Assembly (NCBI GenBank): GCA_032717465.1
Contig: CM064655.1
Span: forward strand, 21,485,059-21,549,058
Direction: 5' to 3'
Length of the DNA: 64,000 nt
Origin: Coenobita brevimanus
Taxonomy: Eukaryota; Arthropoda; Malacostraca; Decapoda; Coenobitidae
The position numbers and the translations under genes were made by a program. Below the pieces are notes generated by a model. The model was not told where the DNA came from. It ran no database searches and saw nothing but the letters and a program-made list of their open reading frames with translations. Positions 10,448 to 20,880 of the stretch are shown piece by piece. Each line of letters starts with the position of its first letter. The stretch's first letter is position 1.

Positions 10448-11540
10448 CCTCCCCACAAAGAAAAAGAAATTTACAAAGGAAATTTCTTATTACTCTAAAA
10501 CAATCTGTGTAAAGTCTAGATAAGCAATCTGCAATAACATTTTCTTTCCTCTTGATATGTTGTATGTCTAATGAATACTCATGAAGAAGTAGGCTCCATC
10601 TTGTCAATCTCTGATTTTTATCTTTAAACTTACTAAGGAATTTCAGTGGGTTATGATCGGTATAAATGACTATGGGGTCAAAACCAGAACACAAATAAAA
10701 TGAAAAATGCTGTAAACCCAAAATCAAGGCCAAAAGCTCTTTCTCAATAGTTGAGTAGTTCTTTTGAGGTGGAGTGAACTTCTTACTGTAGTAAGATACA
10801 AGGTGTTCAATACCCTGATCATCCTCTTGCAGCAAAACAGCCCCAGCTCCTGTATCACTTGCATCAACAGCCACCTTAAAAGGCTTAGCAAAATTTGGAG
10901 TAGCGAGCACTGGCTGACTTAATAGGATAGCTTTAAGTTTGTTGAAAGAGGATTCACAGTTATCGGTCCAGACAAATTTAACTCCCTTTTTCAGTAGGTT
11001 TGTAAGTGGTGATACAAGAATTGAAAAGTTAAGAACAAATCTCCTGTAATAACCTACCATTCCCAAAAATCTTTGTAGCTCTTTCCTACTTTTAGGTCTG
11101 GGAAGATCACTTATAACCTGAACCTTAGCTCCTGGTGGTGCAACATGTCCATCACCAATTACGTACCCAAGGTACTGAACTTTAGCTTGACCAAACTCAC
11201 ACTTTGATAAATTAGCTACAAGATTAGCCTGAACCAAACGCTCAAGAAATTTACTGACATGGCATAGGTGATCTTTCCAGTTGTCACTGAAGATTAATAC
11301 ATCATCAATATAAACAACACACCCTGCCAAACCCTCTGTTACAACATTCATGAGCTTCTGAAATGTGGCTGGTGCATTCTTCATACCATATGGCATTACA
11401 GAACATGCAAAAGTCTTTCCTAGTGTTACAAAACATGAGATCTCCCTAGCACGTTCAGTCATAGGTACTTGCCAGTATCCCTTTAACAAATCAAACTCAC
11501 TTATGTACCTACAGTAGCCTTTCCGATCTTGTCTATGCAA
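10431..11540 (-). pseudogene. pol: pol segment: reverse transcriptase core and RNase H of the Gmr1-like element
   Basis: 369-codon frame. A gypsy-type reverse transcriptase starts with the first catalytic aspartate near residue 17 (EFDLLKGYWQ), followed by YGMKNAPATFQ (51-61) and the active-site YIDD at 77-80. The connection (YLGYVIG, FLGMVGYYRRF) leads to RNase H with D226 (VDASD), E266/E268 (TIEKE), D295 (YTDHNPL) and D338 (ADCLSRL). No integrase follows; the stop at 10431-10433 lies 17 bases inside the 3' LTR. The first few residues are out-of-frame reading: homology switches from the upstream frame around 11515-11530, so the enzyme is split by a frameshift. The visible catalytic residues are present. 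Family assignment is very secure. Confidence 0.93.
10448..10456 (-). promoter_or_regulatory. polypurine tract
   Basis: On the minus strand GTGGGGAGG lies directly before the 3' LTR, the expected position of the plus-strand DNA primer of LTR elements. Confidence 0.8.
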
Positions 11541-11683
11541 TCTTCCACGCGAGGGAGAGGGTAAGTGTCTGTTTTGGTTATCTGATTAACACGTCTGTAG
11601 TCGATGCAAAGCCGCTGTGACCCACCTGGCTTAGGGACTAGAGTGACAGGAGAACTCCACTCGCTCTGACAGAGCTCAATCAT
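11501..11683 (-). pseudogene. pol: pol segment: N-terminal reverse transcriptase block
   Basis: 60-codon open stretch carrying the gypsy reverse transcriptase N-terminal motifs SEWSSPVTLVPKPGG and RLCIDYRRVNQ, then TYPLPRVEDCIDKIG. It continues the end of the upstream long frame (whose last residues are the usual start of this domain) and is continued by the frame at 10431-11540. Both joints are frame changes: near 11680-11690 and near 11515-11530. Single-copy mutation is more likely than programmed frameshifting, because both breaks lie inside one folded domain. Confidence 0.88.
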
Positions 11684-14600
11684 CTTGTGTCCAACAGGTA
11701 GCCAAGCTCCTTCTGGATGAGAGGAACTTTCACTGCGTTCACACGGTAAGGAGGCAGTTTAATTGGCTTTGCGTCTCCAACATCGACATCATGCATCAAC
11801 ACAGTGGTTCTTCCTGGAGTGGCACGGAACACTTGCGGGTACTCCTGCAGTAATGCCGAAAACTCCTGCCTTTCCTCGGGAGGTAGATGAGAAAGCTTAG
11901 TCTGGAGATCATTCATGATATCAGGATTCTTCCCCAAACTATCACTCAGGCTCATGCTGCATGGGAGAACTTCACTTGCAGACTCGGGTGGAACAGCTAC
12001 AGTGCAGACTGGTTTATTTTCGTCCCGCCTGTGATATAACTTTAGCATGTTGATGTGACAAAGTTGCTTGTTCTTTCTACGATCTGGTGTGGCGATGACA
12101 TAGTTGACATCACTGAGTTTCTTCTCCACGAAATAAGGACCACTAAACTTGGCTTGAAGAGATTGCCCATGCACCAGTAGCAGAATCAAAACCTGATCTC
12201 CTGGCTGAAAGTGGCGTAACCTGGACTTCTTATCATACCAAGTCTTCATCATCTCCTGAGCAGCTCTTAAATTCTCTCTCGCCAGCTGTAAAGCAGTGGA
12301 CAGCCGTTCTTTGAACTTCATCACATACTCCAGCAGGTTGACGTCATCTTCCTCCGACAGCCAGCATTCCTTGAGTAGCTTAAGGGGTCCTCTTACTTTA
12401 TGGCCAAACAGTAGTTCAAAAGGTGACAAGCCCAGTGATTCATTTGGAGATTCTCTTGCGGCAAATACAACGAATGGAAGACCTTTATCCCAGTCTTTCT
12501 GATGTTCCAAACAGTATTTCTTGAGCATCGATTTGAGTGTTTGATGATATCTCTCCAACGCTCCTTGAGTCTGGGGATGGTAAGCTGAAGACATGATCTG
12601 GGTGATGCCCAACTCTTTCAGAGACTGCTTGAAAACGTTTGACATGAAATTACTTCCCCAGTCTGACTGTACCTCCTTGGGCAGACCAAACTTTGTGAAG
12701 AACCCTAGCATTTCCTTAACCACGTTCTTTGCTGAGATATTTCTAAGTGGAATGGCTTCAGGATAACGAGTAGCCATATCAATCAGGGTCAACACATAAG
12801 AAAATCCTGAAGAAGTCTTAGGAAGAGGGCCCACAATATCCACCAACACACGGGTGAATGGCGCCTCAAAAGGAGGAATGGGAACTAGAGGTGCAACCTT
12901 TTCAGTCTGATTACACTTCCCCACAACTTGACAGGTGTGACAAGACTTACAATACCAGGAAACATCCCTGAAGATACCTGGCCAGTAGAAGTGTTTCAAA
13001 ATGCGTGCCACAGTCTTCCTCACTCCAAGGTGTCCTGCCAAACGGGAATCATGAGCCACTCTAATAATATCCTGCCTACAAACACGAGGGATGACAACTT
13101 GATGTACAACCTCCCATTCACAGTCGGCTGATGCTGTTGGGGGTCTCCACTTCCTCATAAGTACTCCTGACTTTATATAATAACAAGTAGAAGCACCAGC
13201 TGACCCTTCCTCACTGCAAGCAGGGTTAGCTAGACCTTTCAACTCAGGGTCAGCAACCTGCAACTCAACCAACTCTTGACGAGACAAATTATCAACACTA
13301 CGGGGTACTGCCTCATCTGGTGAGTGGTCTAAATTAGCGAGAAAAGTGTCAGCTAGGATAACATCATCATCATCATTATCCTCTAAATCACCAGTAACGT
13401 TAGTCTTAGCCCTAGTGACAGCACATGCAGGGAACACATCAGGGACATCACAATCCTGGGTCGCAGCCACTGGCTCACTAGACAACTGAGGAGCTGGACA
13501 CACTGGACTTCCACCAATATCATTTCCAAGTAAGAAAGTTACACCTGACATTGGGAGTGTCTCAACCAACCCAACCATAACGGAACCATTAACAAAACCA
13601 GACTCTAAATTCACTCTGCACAGAGGGACAGAGAAGTAATTATTCCCAACACCTTGTAAGATTACAGTTTCATCAGAGGAATTAACATTAGAGCCTAGAA
13701 CACTGGTCAGCATAAGGGATTGGGAAGCACCTGTATCACGATATATTTTAACTGATTTCTTGTCATTACTGTCCAGAGGACTGACAAAACCAGCAGACAG
13801 GAAGTTAGCACATGAACTCTTGAGAGTGTCACCCACGTTACTGCTCAAAAGAGGAGCTCCATCATGAGAATTTAAGTTACCCCTCAAAGCAGGTTCAGTT
13901 AACTCGGTTAAAGAATTCTGGGAACTCTCAAGAATGGACACTAGACCAATTGACTGAATATTTAAAGACTCCTTTTTGTTCACATCACGCTGTCTCCTGA
14001 AACATTTCTCCGTAGTATGACCAAGCTTACTACAATAAGTACATTTACTTTTCTGAAATCTAGAGGTGAAGCTGGTATTTACTTCCTGAGAAAAATCATC
14101 TTTATTCTCTTTCCTGTTACCTGTACTCTTAGTAGAGGCAACGTACTTACTCTCAGCTTTCCTTTTTTTTCTAGAATATCTCTTGTGAGTGAGAACATAT
14201 TCATCAGCTAAAACTGCAGCATCAGACAAATTATCTATTCTTCTCTCATCAAGATATAGGCTTACATCTTTACTAATACACCTTTTGAAGTCCTCCAGCA
14301 AAATCATCTGCTTAAATTTGTCAAAATCAGAATCCACATTCTTAGAATTTAACCACTGCTCTAACAGATCTTCTTTGATTTTTGCATACTCAACATGGGA
14401 TTGCTTATCTTGCTTGTAAGTTGTCCTCAATTTTACTCTATAGGCTTCAGGAACAAGCTCATAGGCCTTAAGAATCAAGCTCTTAACTACATCATAATTA
14501 TCAGATTGATCCTGAGGCAAAGATGCATAAGTTACTTGAGCTTTACCGGTGAGAACAGTTTGAAGGAGTACTGGCCAATACTTTTTGGGCCAATTAAAAC

Positions 14601-15069
14601 CTATAGCTTCCCTCTCAAACAACTGAAAATACTTCGTTAAATCAGATTCATTAAAAAGTTTAACATTTTTAGCCACATCAAAATCATCAGAGCTAGATGA
14701 TCCAGTTCCACCTTGTTTCATGCGATACTCATGGTCTGCCTGAATCCTAGCAAGTTCAAATTGTGCGTGAAACTCAGCCTCCTTAACACGAGCCTCCTGC
14801 AAGGCTAGCTGTAACTTAGCTAATTCAATCTGCGTTTGCTCATTTGGAGGAGTTACGTTAAACAAGCTTTCATTAATCATGTCAACAATTTGATCTTTAG
14901 AATGATGAGAGCGAACAGCAATTCCCAATTGTTGAGCAACAAGCTTAAGTTCATTCTTTGTTCTGTTTTCTACATCCAACACTGTTTGCACATTTGACAA
15001 AAAATCTTTGGCTTCATCAAGAGTAGTAATAGTAGACATCATGAATAAATCACAGTCACAAAATATCAA
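11680..15069 (-). CDS. gag-pol: gag-protease-integrase polyprotein of the Gmr1-like element
   Basis: Uninterrupted 1129-codon frame. Residues 1-340 are the Gag core, with a glutamine- and charge-rich helical part (about 75-120) and a retrotransposon gag domain (about 135-300). A zinc knuckle CX2CX4HX4C occupies C343-C356. The protease has DTGAS at 445-449. The integrase zinc-binding domain uses H673, H680, C710 and C713. The catalytic DD35E triad is D744, D803 and E839, with YHPQTQGALER around the glutamate. A GPY/F-type motif (SGPYF) is at about 976-980. The last 50 residues (PPYRVNAVKVPLIQKELGYLL) are the normal lead-in to a gypsy reverse transcriptase, so integrase sits upstream of it within one frame. 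Translation may start at the first Met or at the paired Met at residues 10-11. No separate gag stop is seen. Confidence 0.93.
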   Translation of the reverse strand: MIFCDCDLFMMSTITTLDEAKDFLSNVQTVLDVENRTKNELKLVAQQLGIAVRSHHSKDQIVDMINESLFNVTPPNEQTQIELAKLQLALQEARVKEAEFHAQFELARIQADHEYRMKQGGTGSSSSDDFDVAKNVKLFNESDLTKYFQLFEREAIGFNWPKKYWPVLLQTVLTGKAQVTYASLPQDQSDNYDVVKSLILKAYELVPEAYRVKLRTTYKQDKQSHVEYAKIKEDLLEQWLNSKNVDSDFDKFKQMILLEDFKRCISKDVSLYLDERRIDNLSDAAVLADEYVLTHKRYSRKKRKAESKYVASTKSTGNRKENKDDFSQEVNTSFTSRFQKSKCTYCSKLGHTTEKCFRRQRDVNKKESLNIQSIGLVSILESSQNSLTELTEPALRGNLNSHDGAPLLSSNVGDTLKSSCANFLSAGFVSPLDSNDKKSVKIYRDTGASQSLMLTSVLGSNVNSSDETVILQGVGNNYFSVPLCRVNLESGFVNGSVMVGLVETLPMSGVTFLLGNDIGGSPVCPAPQLSSEPVAATQDCDVPDVFPACAVTRAKTNVTGDLEDNDDDDVILADTFLANLDHSPDEAVPRSVDNLSRQELVELQVADPELKGLANPACSEEGSAGASTCYYIKSGVLMRKWRPPTASADCEWEVVHQVVIPRVCRQDIIRVAHDSRLAGHLGVRKTVARILKHFYWPGIFRDVSWYCKSCHTCQVVGKCNQTEKVAPLVPIPPFEAPFTRVLVDIVGPLPKTSSGFSYVLTLIDMATRYPEAIPLRNISAKNVVKEMLGFFTKFGLPKEVQSDWGSNFMSNVFKQSLKELGITQIMSSAYHPQTQGALERYHQTLKSMLKKYCLEHQKDWDKGLPFVVFAARESPNESLGLSPFELLFGHKVRGPLKLLKECWLSEEDDVNLLEYVMKFKERLSTALQLARENLRAAQEMMKTWYDKKSRLRHFQPGDQVLILLLVHGQSLQAKFSGPYFVEKKLSDVNYVIATPDRRKNKQLCHINMLKLYHRRDENKPVCTVAVPPESASEVLPCSMSLSDSLGKNPDIMNDLQTKLSHLPPEERQEFSALLQEYPQVFRATPGRTTVLMHDVDVGDAKPIKLPPYRVNAVKVPLIQKELGYLLDTR

Positions 15070-15099
15070 GCAGTATCCTTATGATAATATACTGAATTT

Positions 15100-15117
15100 C
15101 CTGATAAGAGATCGCCA
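15100..15117 (-). promoter_or_regulatory. putative tRNA primer-binding site
   Basis: Six bases after the 5' LTR end, the minus strand reads TGGCGATCTCTTATCAGG, starting with the TGG complementary to tRNA 3' CCA. The priming tRNA cannot be named from the sequence alone. Confidence 0.6.
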
Positions 15118-15123
15118 AATTTA

Positions 15124-15868
15124 TGTTACGGAACAGAGAAAACTGTCCCGCAATGTTTCAGGTTCAAAACAAAGAGTTAGGTAAAATTACAAGTTAAAGT
15201 TTAATGCTCAAACTAACAACAAAACATTCAGGACTCATAAGGGTAATGTAATGGCAAAAAACAGGGTAAATATATGGTTAACTGCAATAGCCTCTATTAA
15301 CACGAAATTAGCAAGAGTAAATTTATCTAAGTCAGCCCTGATAAAATGATAATACCGGATAATACTCAGTGAATGCAAGATATATTATTACTGATACAAA
15401 ATATTATTAACAATGACTGACATAAAAACACATTAATCACAAAAACCTCACTAGGCCTACAAATCAACACCTTATGCTATACAGTACAAAGAATAAATGT
15501 AATAACAGTTATACTCAAATTACACAGCTGCTAGATGGTTGGAGACTTCCTGAGCACTCACAATAATAACCGTACAGGGGAGGACAGAGATGTGAACAAA
15601 ATGAGGAGTAGATCTAAGTGGCCATAATGCAGAGACAGAGCTCATTATATAGGGGCCGGCAGAGCTTGATACAACTTGTAAGAAGGACGCGCAAATGAAG
15701 CCATGGGGACAAAGAATTGACAATCCTGCTCTGAACAACAGAAAGAACGACTTACTTTACTATAAGGGTAGAAGGGGGGAGTGAGGTAGAACACGCTCGT
15801 GATCAAACATGTAACATACTGTACGTTAGAATTACACAAAGGATGATGAAATCATAGGCTATGTAACA
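15124..15868 (-). repeat. 5' LTR of the Gmr1-like element
   Basis: 745 bp, TGTTAC...GTAACA, with about 98% identity by eye to the 3' LTR. One 4-5 base indel near 15415 accounts for most of the length difference. Confidence 0.95.
15644..15651 (-). promoter_or_regulatory. candidate TATA box in the 5' LTR
   Basis: The minus strand reads CCCTATATAATGAGC. A transcription start about 25-30 bp downstream (near 15615-15620) would define U3 and R. The motif is unchanged in the 3' LTR. Assignment is by motif only. Confidence 0.5.
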
Positions 15869-15872
15869 CTAG

Positions 15873-16880
15873 GAATACAGAGGCAGAATCAAGTTGTCAT
15901 TTACCGTGTTCATTCGATGGAGGACGGCTTTCCCCCCTGCACCCCAGATTCTAGTGCTGGTGAGGACAATAATAATCGTGAAATCAGCTAGTATTCCACT
16001 TTTACATCCACTGCTCTTACTCCAGACACAACACTTCCACTTTCACGTGAACCACTTTCGATACTACCCTCTCTCTTCGTACTTGGCTAGTAAGGGGAGA
16101 GGTTAATTCCGGCTATCTCCTTCCCCCAGCGAAGTCATAGAGACCGGTACAGATAGATACTAAATACTAATCTCATATGGAACCATGATGTACAGCGGAT
16201 TGTTGCCAAATGGATTGCTTGCTCTGTGGTCATTCTGGGACTAAGGTACAGCCTCGGAAATAAATATCGATCCACTTCATTACGGTAATCAATGCGACAG
16301 CGAGCGATTATATTTGAAGCCAAGAGATATCATTGTGTGGCTTTGGTGTGGCCTGACTAACTTTTCAGATTGTTATGTTGGAGATTCATAATAGTGCGAC
16401 TAAATTATAGAATTATATTACAGTCCACAACCGAACAGTCAACGAAAAATGTATTGAAGTTCCCTCTGTACTCTTTTGAAAAAAAAAAAAAAAAAAAAAA
16501 TTGAAACAATCACGTAGGACCTGTTTCGATTACCGTACTGTATATGATGTTTTACAATCTTACTCGTTAATGTAAAATAATTCAGCTTCATCCTGAACAT
16601 TCATTTACTCGGGATTGCTATACACATTGAAACATAAATGAAAAATGTCGTTCAGTTTCACAGTCGTAGAACACAAGGTCTTGATAATTTCTTGGCAGAC
16701 TGTATATCCATCAGGTATAAAATATTGAGCACCAAGGAATCAGGGTATGTTAGTTGTATCCTATCACGCTGTGCATAATAATAAAAAGGTATTATAGTAA
16801 GAAGTTTGATTTAAGAAGCACAGTAAGCAGAGCTGGTCAGACGAATGGATAGCGAGACAGTGATTGAATTATGAGATCTG
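15873..16880. other. intergenic DNA
   Basis: No gene seen. A poly-A run lies at about 16482-16500. The sequence is AT-rich and looks unique. Confidence 0.45.
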
Positions 16881-16899
16881 ACACCCATCCACACCTTCT

Positions 16900-17265
16900 C
16901 GATGAGTGACAGCGCAGTCCATCACGGCAGCACACGAGTACTATGCCCAAGTCTGTTTATGGCCAGCTGCGTCACTGAGCTCGTCACAGTGAGGGATCTC
17001 GGCATGTACATCGGTGAGATGAAGGACGCGATGCTGCATAGTTCTAATGCCTCCCACAAATATCACTTTACTCATATCCCGTTACTACGAGCTATCACCA
17101 GGAACGTCACCCTGAAGGGATCTTGACATGTAAGATCACTGAGATGAAATTAATGTCCACCTCACTTACCTCACACAAGTATCACACTGTTTGTCCCTTC
17201 ATTAGCAGCTGCGTCAGTAAGCTCGTCAAAATGAAGGATGTCGGCAAAACAAGTAACTGAGATGA
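16900..17265. repeat. diverged tandem units with a possible LINE origin
   Basis: The block CAGCTGCGTCACTGAGCTCG...GATCTCGGCATG...GAGATGAA at 16962-17025 recurs more diverged at 17099-17148 and 17203-17262. The first unit translates to VTVRDLGMYIG, reminiscent of the VRDLGVYID motif of jockey-like reverse transcriptases. That likeness is short and may be chance. Confidence 0.45.
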
Positions 17266-18109
17266 AAGGCCATATAAAATACACACTTCTGAAACGCCTC
17301 AAAATTAAATCAAGTAAGAAGGGAAGTAAAGAAAGAATAATAAAAGAAAAAATCATCATAAAAATTAAAAAAAAATTATCTCTTCAGTACGAGAGTTTTT
17401 GCCTAAGCTAAATAAAGTCGTCAGGTGGTAGTAAAGTTAAGCCAATAAAAGTCACGAGATTCAAGGAGTGAGAGTATATTCGTGACTGTCCTGAAAGATT
17501 CATGTGAACTAAGAGTATATTGCTTTGACTGTAACTTGGTTTATAATTGCCATCTCTCCATCCTGAATGCTGAGTTGTAAGAGTAGATTAACGCTGAAAC
17601 ATACTACTAGTCACGAAGAAGTGCTATGGTAAGGGTCATATTGTCTTTTTCCTCCACAGACCTATGTAATATAAACTGCAAAACCATGAAAATCCGGGCC
17701 AGGCTAAGATAAAAAAAAAAAAATACAGTTGAACCATTCTGAGACTTTCACGTAATAATACATTTAAAAAAAAAATGTCGGGTTCCATAGAAAATATTAC
17801 TAGGTTTCAAAAGTCATTGTTCACTGTATCGTTGTTTATCGTTCTCAGCTGTACCTACACTGCGCCGCGTTAAGATTGCCTTCAGCGCCTCTGTCGGCCA
17901 CTTTGTACATGAATGGGTGACCTAAATTGGTAATGGAAGTGAGACAAATATCACATTCCCTCGCCACCCTAGAGGTCACTGTGATCCTCTTAGTGGTGTT
18001 GGGATGCCGCGATAGGCGATCTGAATCCTTCTCAAACAGCGGGATGTGGCATTAGATGCCTTTTCGAACTTTCTGGTTTTCGTAGGAAATTGTCACGTGA
18101 ATAAAGGTC

Positions 18110-18112
<3 letters not shown>
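17266..18112. other. intergenic DNA
   Basis: AT-rich. 17401-17436 holds a minus-oriented dispersed unit (CTAAATAAAGTCGTCAGGTG). Nothing else recognised. Confidence 0.45.

Positions 18113-18159
<47 letters not shown>
18113..18159. repeat. (GT)n microsatellite
   Basis: About 23 GT units. A second GT run follows at 18405-18447. Confidence 0.95.
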
Positions 18160-18161
<2 letters not shown>

Positions 18162-18399
18162 CCCCTGCACAATATGTCTACCCCCGATGTATATATGTCC
18201 CCCCCCCCAATGCATACATGCCCCCACTACACTTGCTGACCTAGCACGCTTTCCCAGGACCTGAAGCCTGGGAAGACGGCGTTATTGCATCAGTTCGTAG
18301 CAGGCAGCCTAGACGGGCAGACTATTTTACTGTGAGCTTGTAATAAACTCCTTATCTAGGTGTTTGTACACGGAGTTTCTATCACCAAAGTATTGCAAG

Positions 18400-18404
<5 letters not shown>

Positions 18405-18447
<43 letters not shown>
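18405..18447. repeat. (GT)n microsatellite
   Basis: About 21 GT units. The interval to 19620 contains no recognisable gene; it has a (GATA)n run at 19146-19168 and several A-rich stretches. Confidence 0.95.
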
Positions 18448-18453
<6 letters not shown>

Positions 18454-19620
18454 CGAGTGTGTAAACGGGTATATGTGTGTGTACAAGGGAGGAGTGCCGT
18501 TCTACTAAGTATTGTACACACTCCAGTATGTGAGTTTGGATATGAGAGCTTATCAACCGTTTTCTTTGCCACATATAGAGTGCTGTGGGAGAGATCTTTG
18601 TTTTCGGGACATAGCAAGAGAAGAATCCCCTTCCCTCATTTCTGTTTCGCCGGAGTTCCTAGACTGCTTGTACCCTACCTGGTGAGAAGAAGGGCTACCA
18701 CGTTCCTCTCCCGAATCTAGCAGGGAATTGTATAACTTCCACTCCTACGTATTTTAGTGACCTTATATGACACTCTGGATATACATTGATAACATTTCTT
18801 TGTCTTTAGTCACAAGAATCTTCTCTCACTCCCCTTTAGTACACATCTACACACCTCCACCTGACCTACACCCAGGCCACTCAGGTACACGTGTGCAGAA
18901 AAATGATACAGGTAAGAAATCGGGGGAGAGTCTTGGTCGCTTGGTGCATCTTCAAACAACACCTTAGTTCTATTTGTTTTTTTCTTTTATATATCCCCTC
19001 CAAAAGAACTGAGTAAAGACTGAAAAAAAAAAAAAAATGTTCCTTCCTACTTGACTCTGCTTACTTGTCAGTTCCTTGAGTCTGTTTATAATTTTATATT
19101 CCACTTCTCTGTAGCAATTTTTCGTTTAAGGTAAGACTCTCTCGATAGATAGATAGATAGATAGATAAAGCAAGAAAAAACAAGACAGAAGAAAGTATGA
19201 AAGATGAATGATAAGCAGAGTTAATGTCTAATAAATTGTGATGAAATAAACATCAAGAAAAAAAAGTGTGATAGAAGAACTACAGCTGTGACTGGGAACA
19301 AATCCAGGTAGGAACAAAAGCAAAAAAAGAAAAGAAAAGAAACGAAAAAGAATTATGTAAAGATAGCACCTGATTAAGACGAAGTATATGAGTGAAATTT
19401 GATGAATGACAAGAGAGCAATATCAGGCAGGAGAAAGATGCAAAATAATGGCAGATAATGGGAAAGATAAACGTAGATGGATAATGGATATAATAAGGAA
19501 GAGACTGACAATAGATAAGACTAGAGGGCAGAAAATTAAGTTGATGATTTAGCCAGCACAATTATTCAGGGAGTGTGAACTTGGCGAATAGACGCCATCT
19601 TTGATTTGAGGTTGTGGTGG
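18448..19620. other. intergenic DNA
   Basis: AT-rich, with a (GATA)n tract at 19146-19168 and purine-rich AGAAAGA stretches. The 90-120 codon open frames here show no domain and no codon-like periodicity that I can see. Confidence 0.45.
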
Positions 19621-20237
19621 GGTGTGGGAAGAGGGAGTGGGAGAGGGGGAGGAGGGTAGAGGGGGTTAGGGAGGGGGGGGAAAGGGAGTGAGGGAGAGAG
19701 GGGAGACGTATACATAATCGGGCCTCTCTCATTCCGTCCCTTCCTTTTTCTTATTTCTCTCCTTTTTTTTTTTCTTTATTTTCTCCATCATATTTTGCTG
19801 TCCGGCCTGCTCACTCTCCCCTTTCCTCTCTTCTTGTACCTTCTTTCTCTTCCTCTTGCTTTATTTTCACTCTGTCTCTTCCTTTCTCTCCTTTTCCCTA
19901 TTTCTTCCTTCTCTTCCTCTTTTTCTCCTTCTACTTTTCTCTTCCTTTTCCTCTCTTCTTTCACTTTCAGTTTCTCCTTTTGCCTTTCTCTTGCTTCCTT
20001 TTTACTCTCTTTCTTCTTCTTTCTCTTCTTTTCTTCATTCCTTCTGTCTCTTGCTTTTTTTTACTCTTTCCTCCTTTCTAGCCCACCCTTTTCTCAATCG
20101 CTCTCCTCCACTTCTTACCTCTTTCTTATCTTTATTTCTCTCTCTCTCTCCTTCATCTCCCTCTTTCCTCCTATTCTATTCCTTCATCTCCTTCCTTTCT
20201 CTTGAATCTGTATCTCTTTCCCCTCTCTTTCTCCTTC

Positions 20238-20315
<78 letters not shown>

Positions 20316-20516
20316 GTCACCCCCAACCTTCTTCTTTCCTCCTATCCATTCCCCTCGATTCGTTTCTGCTCTTCACTATATTCCTCTTTCCCCTCTCTTT
20401 CTCCCTTCTTCTCTTCTTTACATCTCCCCCCCATCTAGTCCTGCCTTCCTGTCTTCCTCTCCTTATCTTATTATTTCCTCCCCTCTTCCCCCAAACTTCT
20501 TCCCTCAGGCCTTCCC
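19621..20516. repeat. G-rich segment followed by a long polypyrimidine tract
   Basis: 19621-19700 is G-rich (runs of 4-9 G). From about 19730 to 20516 the plus strand is almost pure C/T with an uninterrupted (CT)n core at 20242-20311. Open frames of up to 330 codons here encode Ser/Leu/Phe runs and reflect the lack of purines, not genes. Confidence 0.9.
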
Positions 20517-20629
20517 GTCCCACTGCTGACGTATTTAATTCCCAAAGACACAATCATTACCCAATTAAGCTAATCCAGGCAGTTATTCTTGACGCGACGA
20601 GACCCGATGGCTTTTCTCAGAACCAACAC

Positions 20630-20880
20630 TCAGGCTGGGGGCAGGGGGGCAGGGGAGAGGGCAGGGGGGCAGAGGAGGGGGGCAGGGGGGCAGGAGAAGG
20701 GGAAGAGAGCACGAAGCAGCAGGAGTGTGAGGAAGGAGACAGGAGGGGTGACGGAAGGAGCCGGAGAGGCGAAGGGGCAGGAGTGGGCATTGATATCTGT
20801 GCGGTTGGGGAGGGGGCAGGGGTAGGAGGGGGCAGGGGAGAGGGCTGAAGTAGCAGGGGGGCAGGGAAGGGGGCAGGACT
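20630..20880. repeat. G-rich GGGGGCAGG-type repeat
   Basis: Imperfect GGGGGCAGGGGAGAGG units, purine-rich on the plus strand. Several closely spaced G runs could form G-quadruplexes. It lies about 110 bp after the pyrimidine tract, reversing the strand asymmetry. Confidence 0.85.

Larger units (their letters stand above)
9703..15872 (-). mobile_element. complete Gmr1-like LTR retrotransposon with target-site duplication
   Basis: The element proper is 9707-15868 (6162 bp), bounded by long terminal repeats that begin TGTTAC and end GTAACA. The 4-bp direct repeat CTAG flanks it at 9703-9706 and 15869-15872. Minus-strand order is 5' LTR (15868-15124), primer-binding site, one long frame with gag, protease and integrase, then reverse transcriptase and RNase H in shifted frames, polypurine tract and 3' LTR (10447-9707). 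The catalytic domains are of Ty3/gypsy type, but integrase precedes reverse transcriptase as in Ty1/copia; Goodwin and Poulter (2002) named such gypsy elements Gmr1-like. By eye the LTRs differ at about 13 substitutions and one small indel (about 2%), so the insertion is fairly recent. Two frameshifts make this copy non-autonomous. Confidence 0.93.

Noticed and set aside
12296..14640. Several plus-strand frames of 64-81 codons
   Set aside because: They lie antisense to the gag-protease-integrase frame of the LTR element.
19795..20848. 330-codon Ser/Leu/Phe-rich frame
   Set aside because: Runs through a purine-free tract and a GGGGCAGG repeat; a composition artefact.
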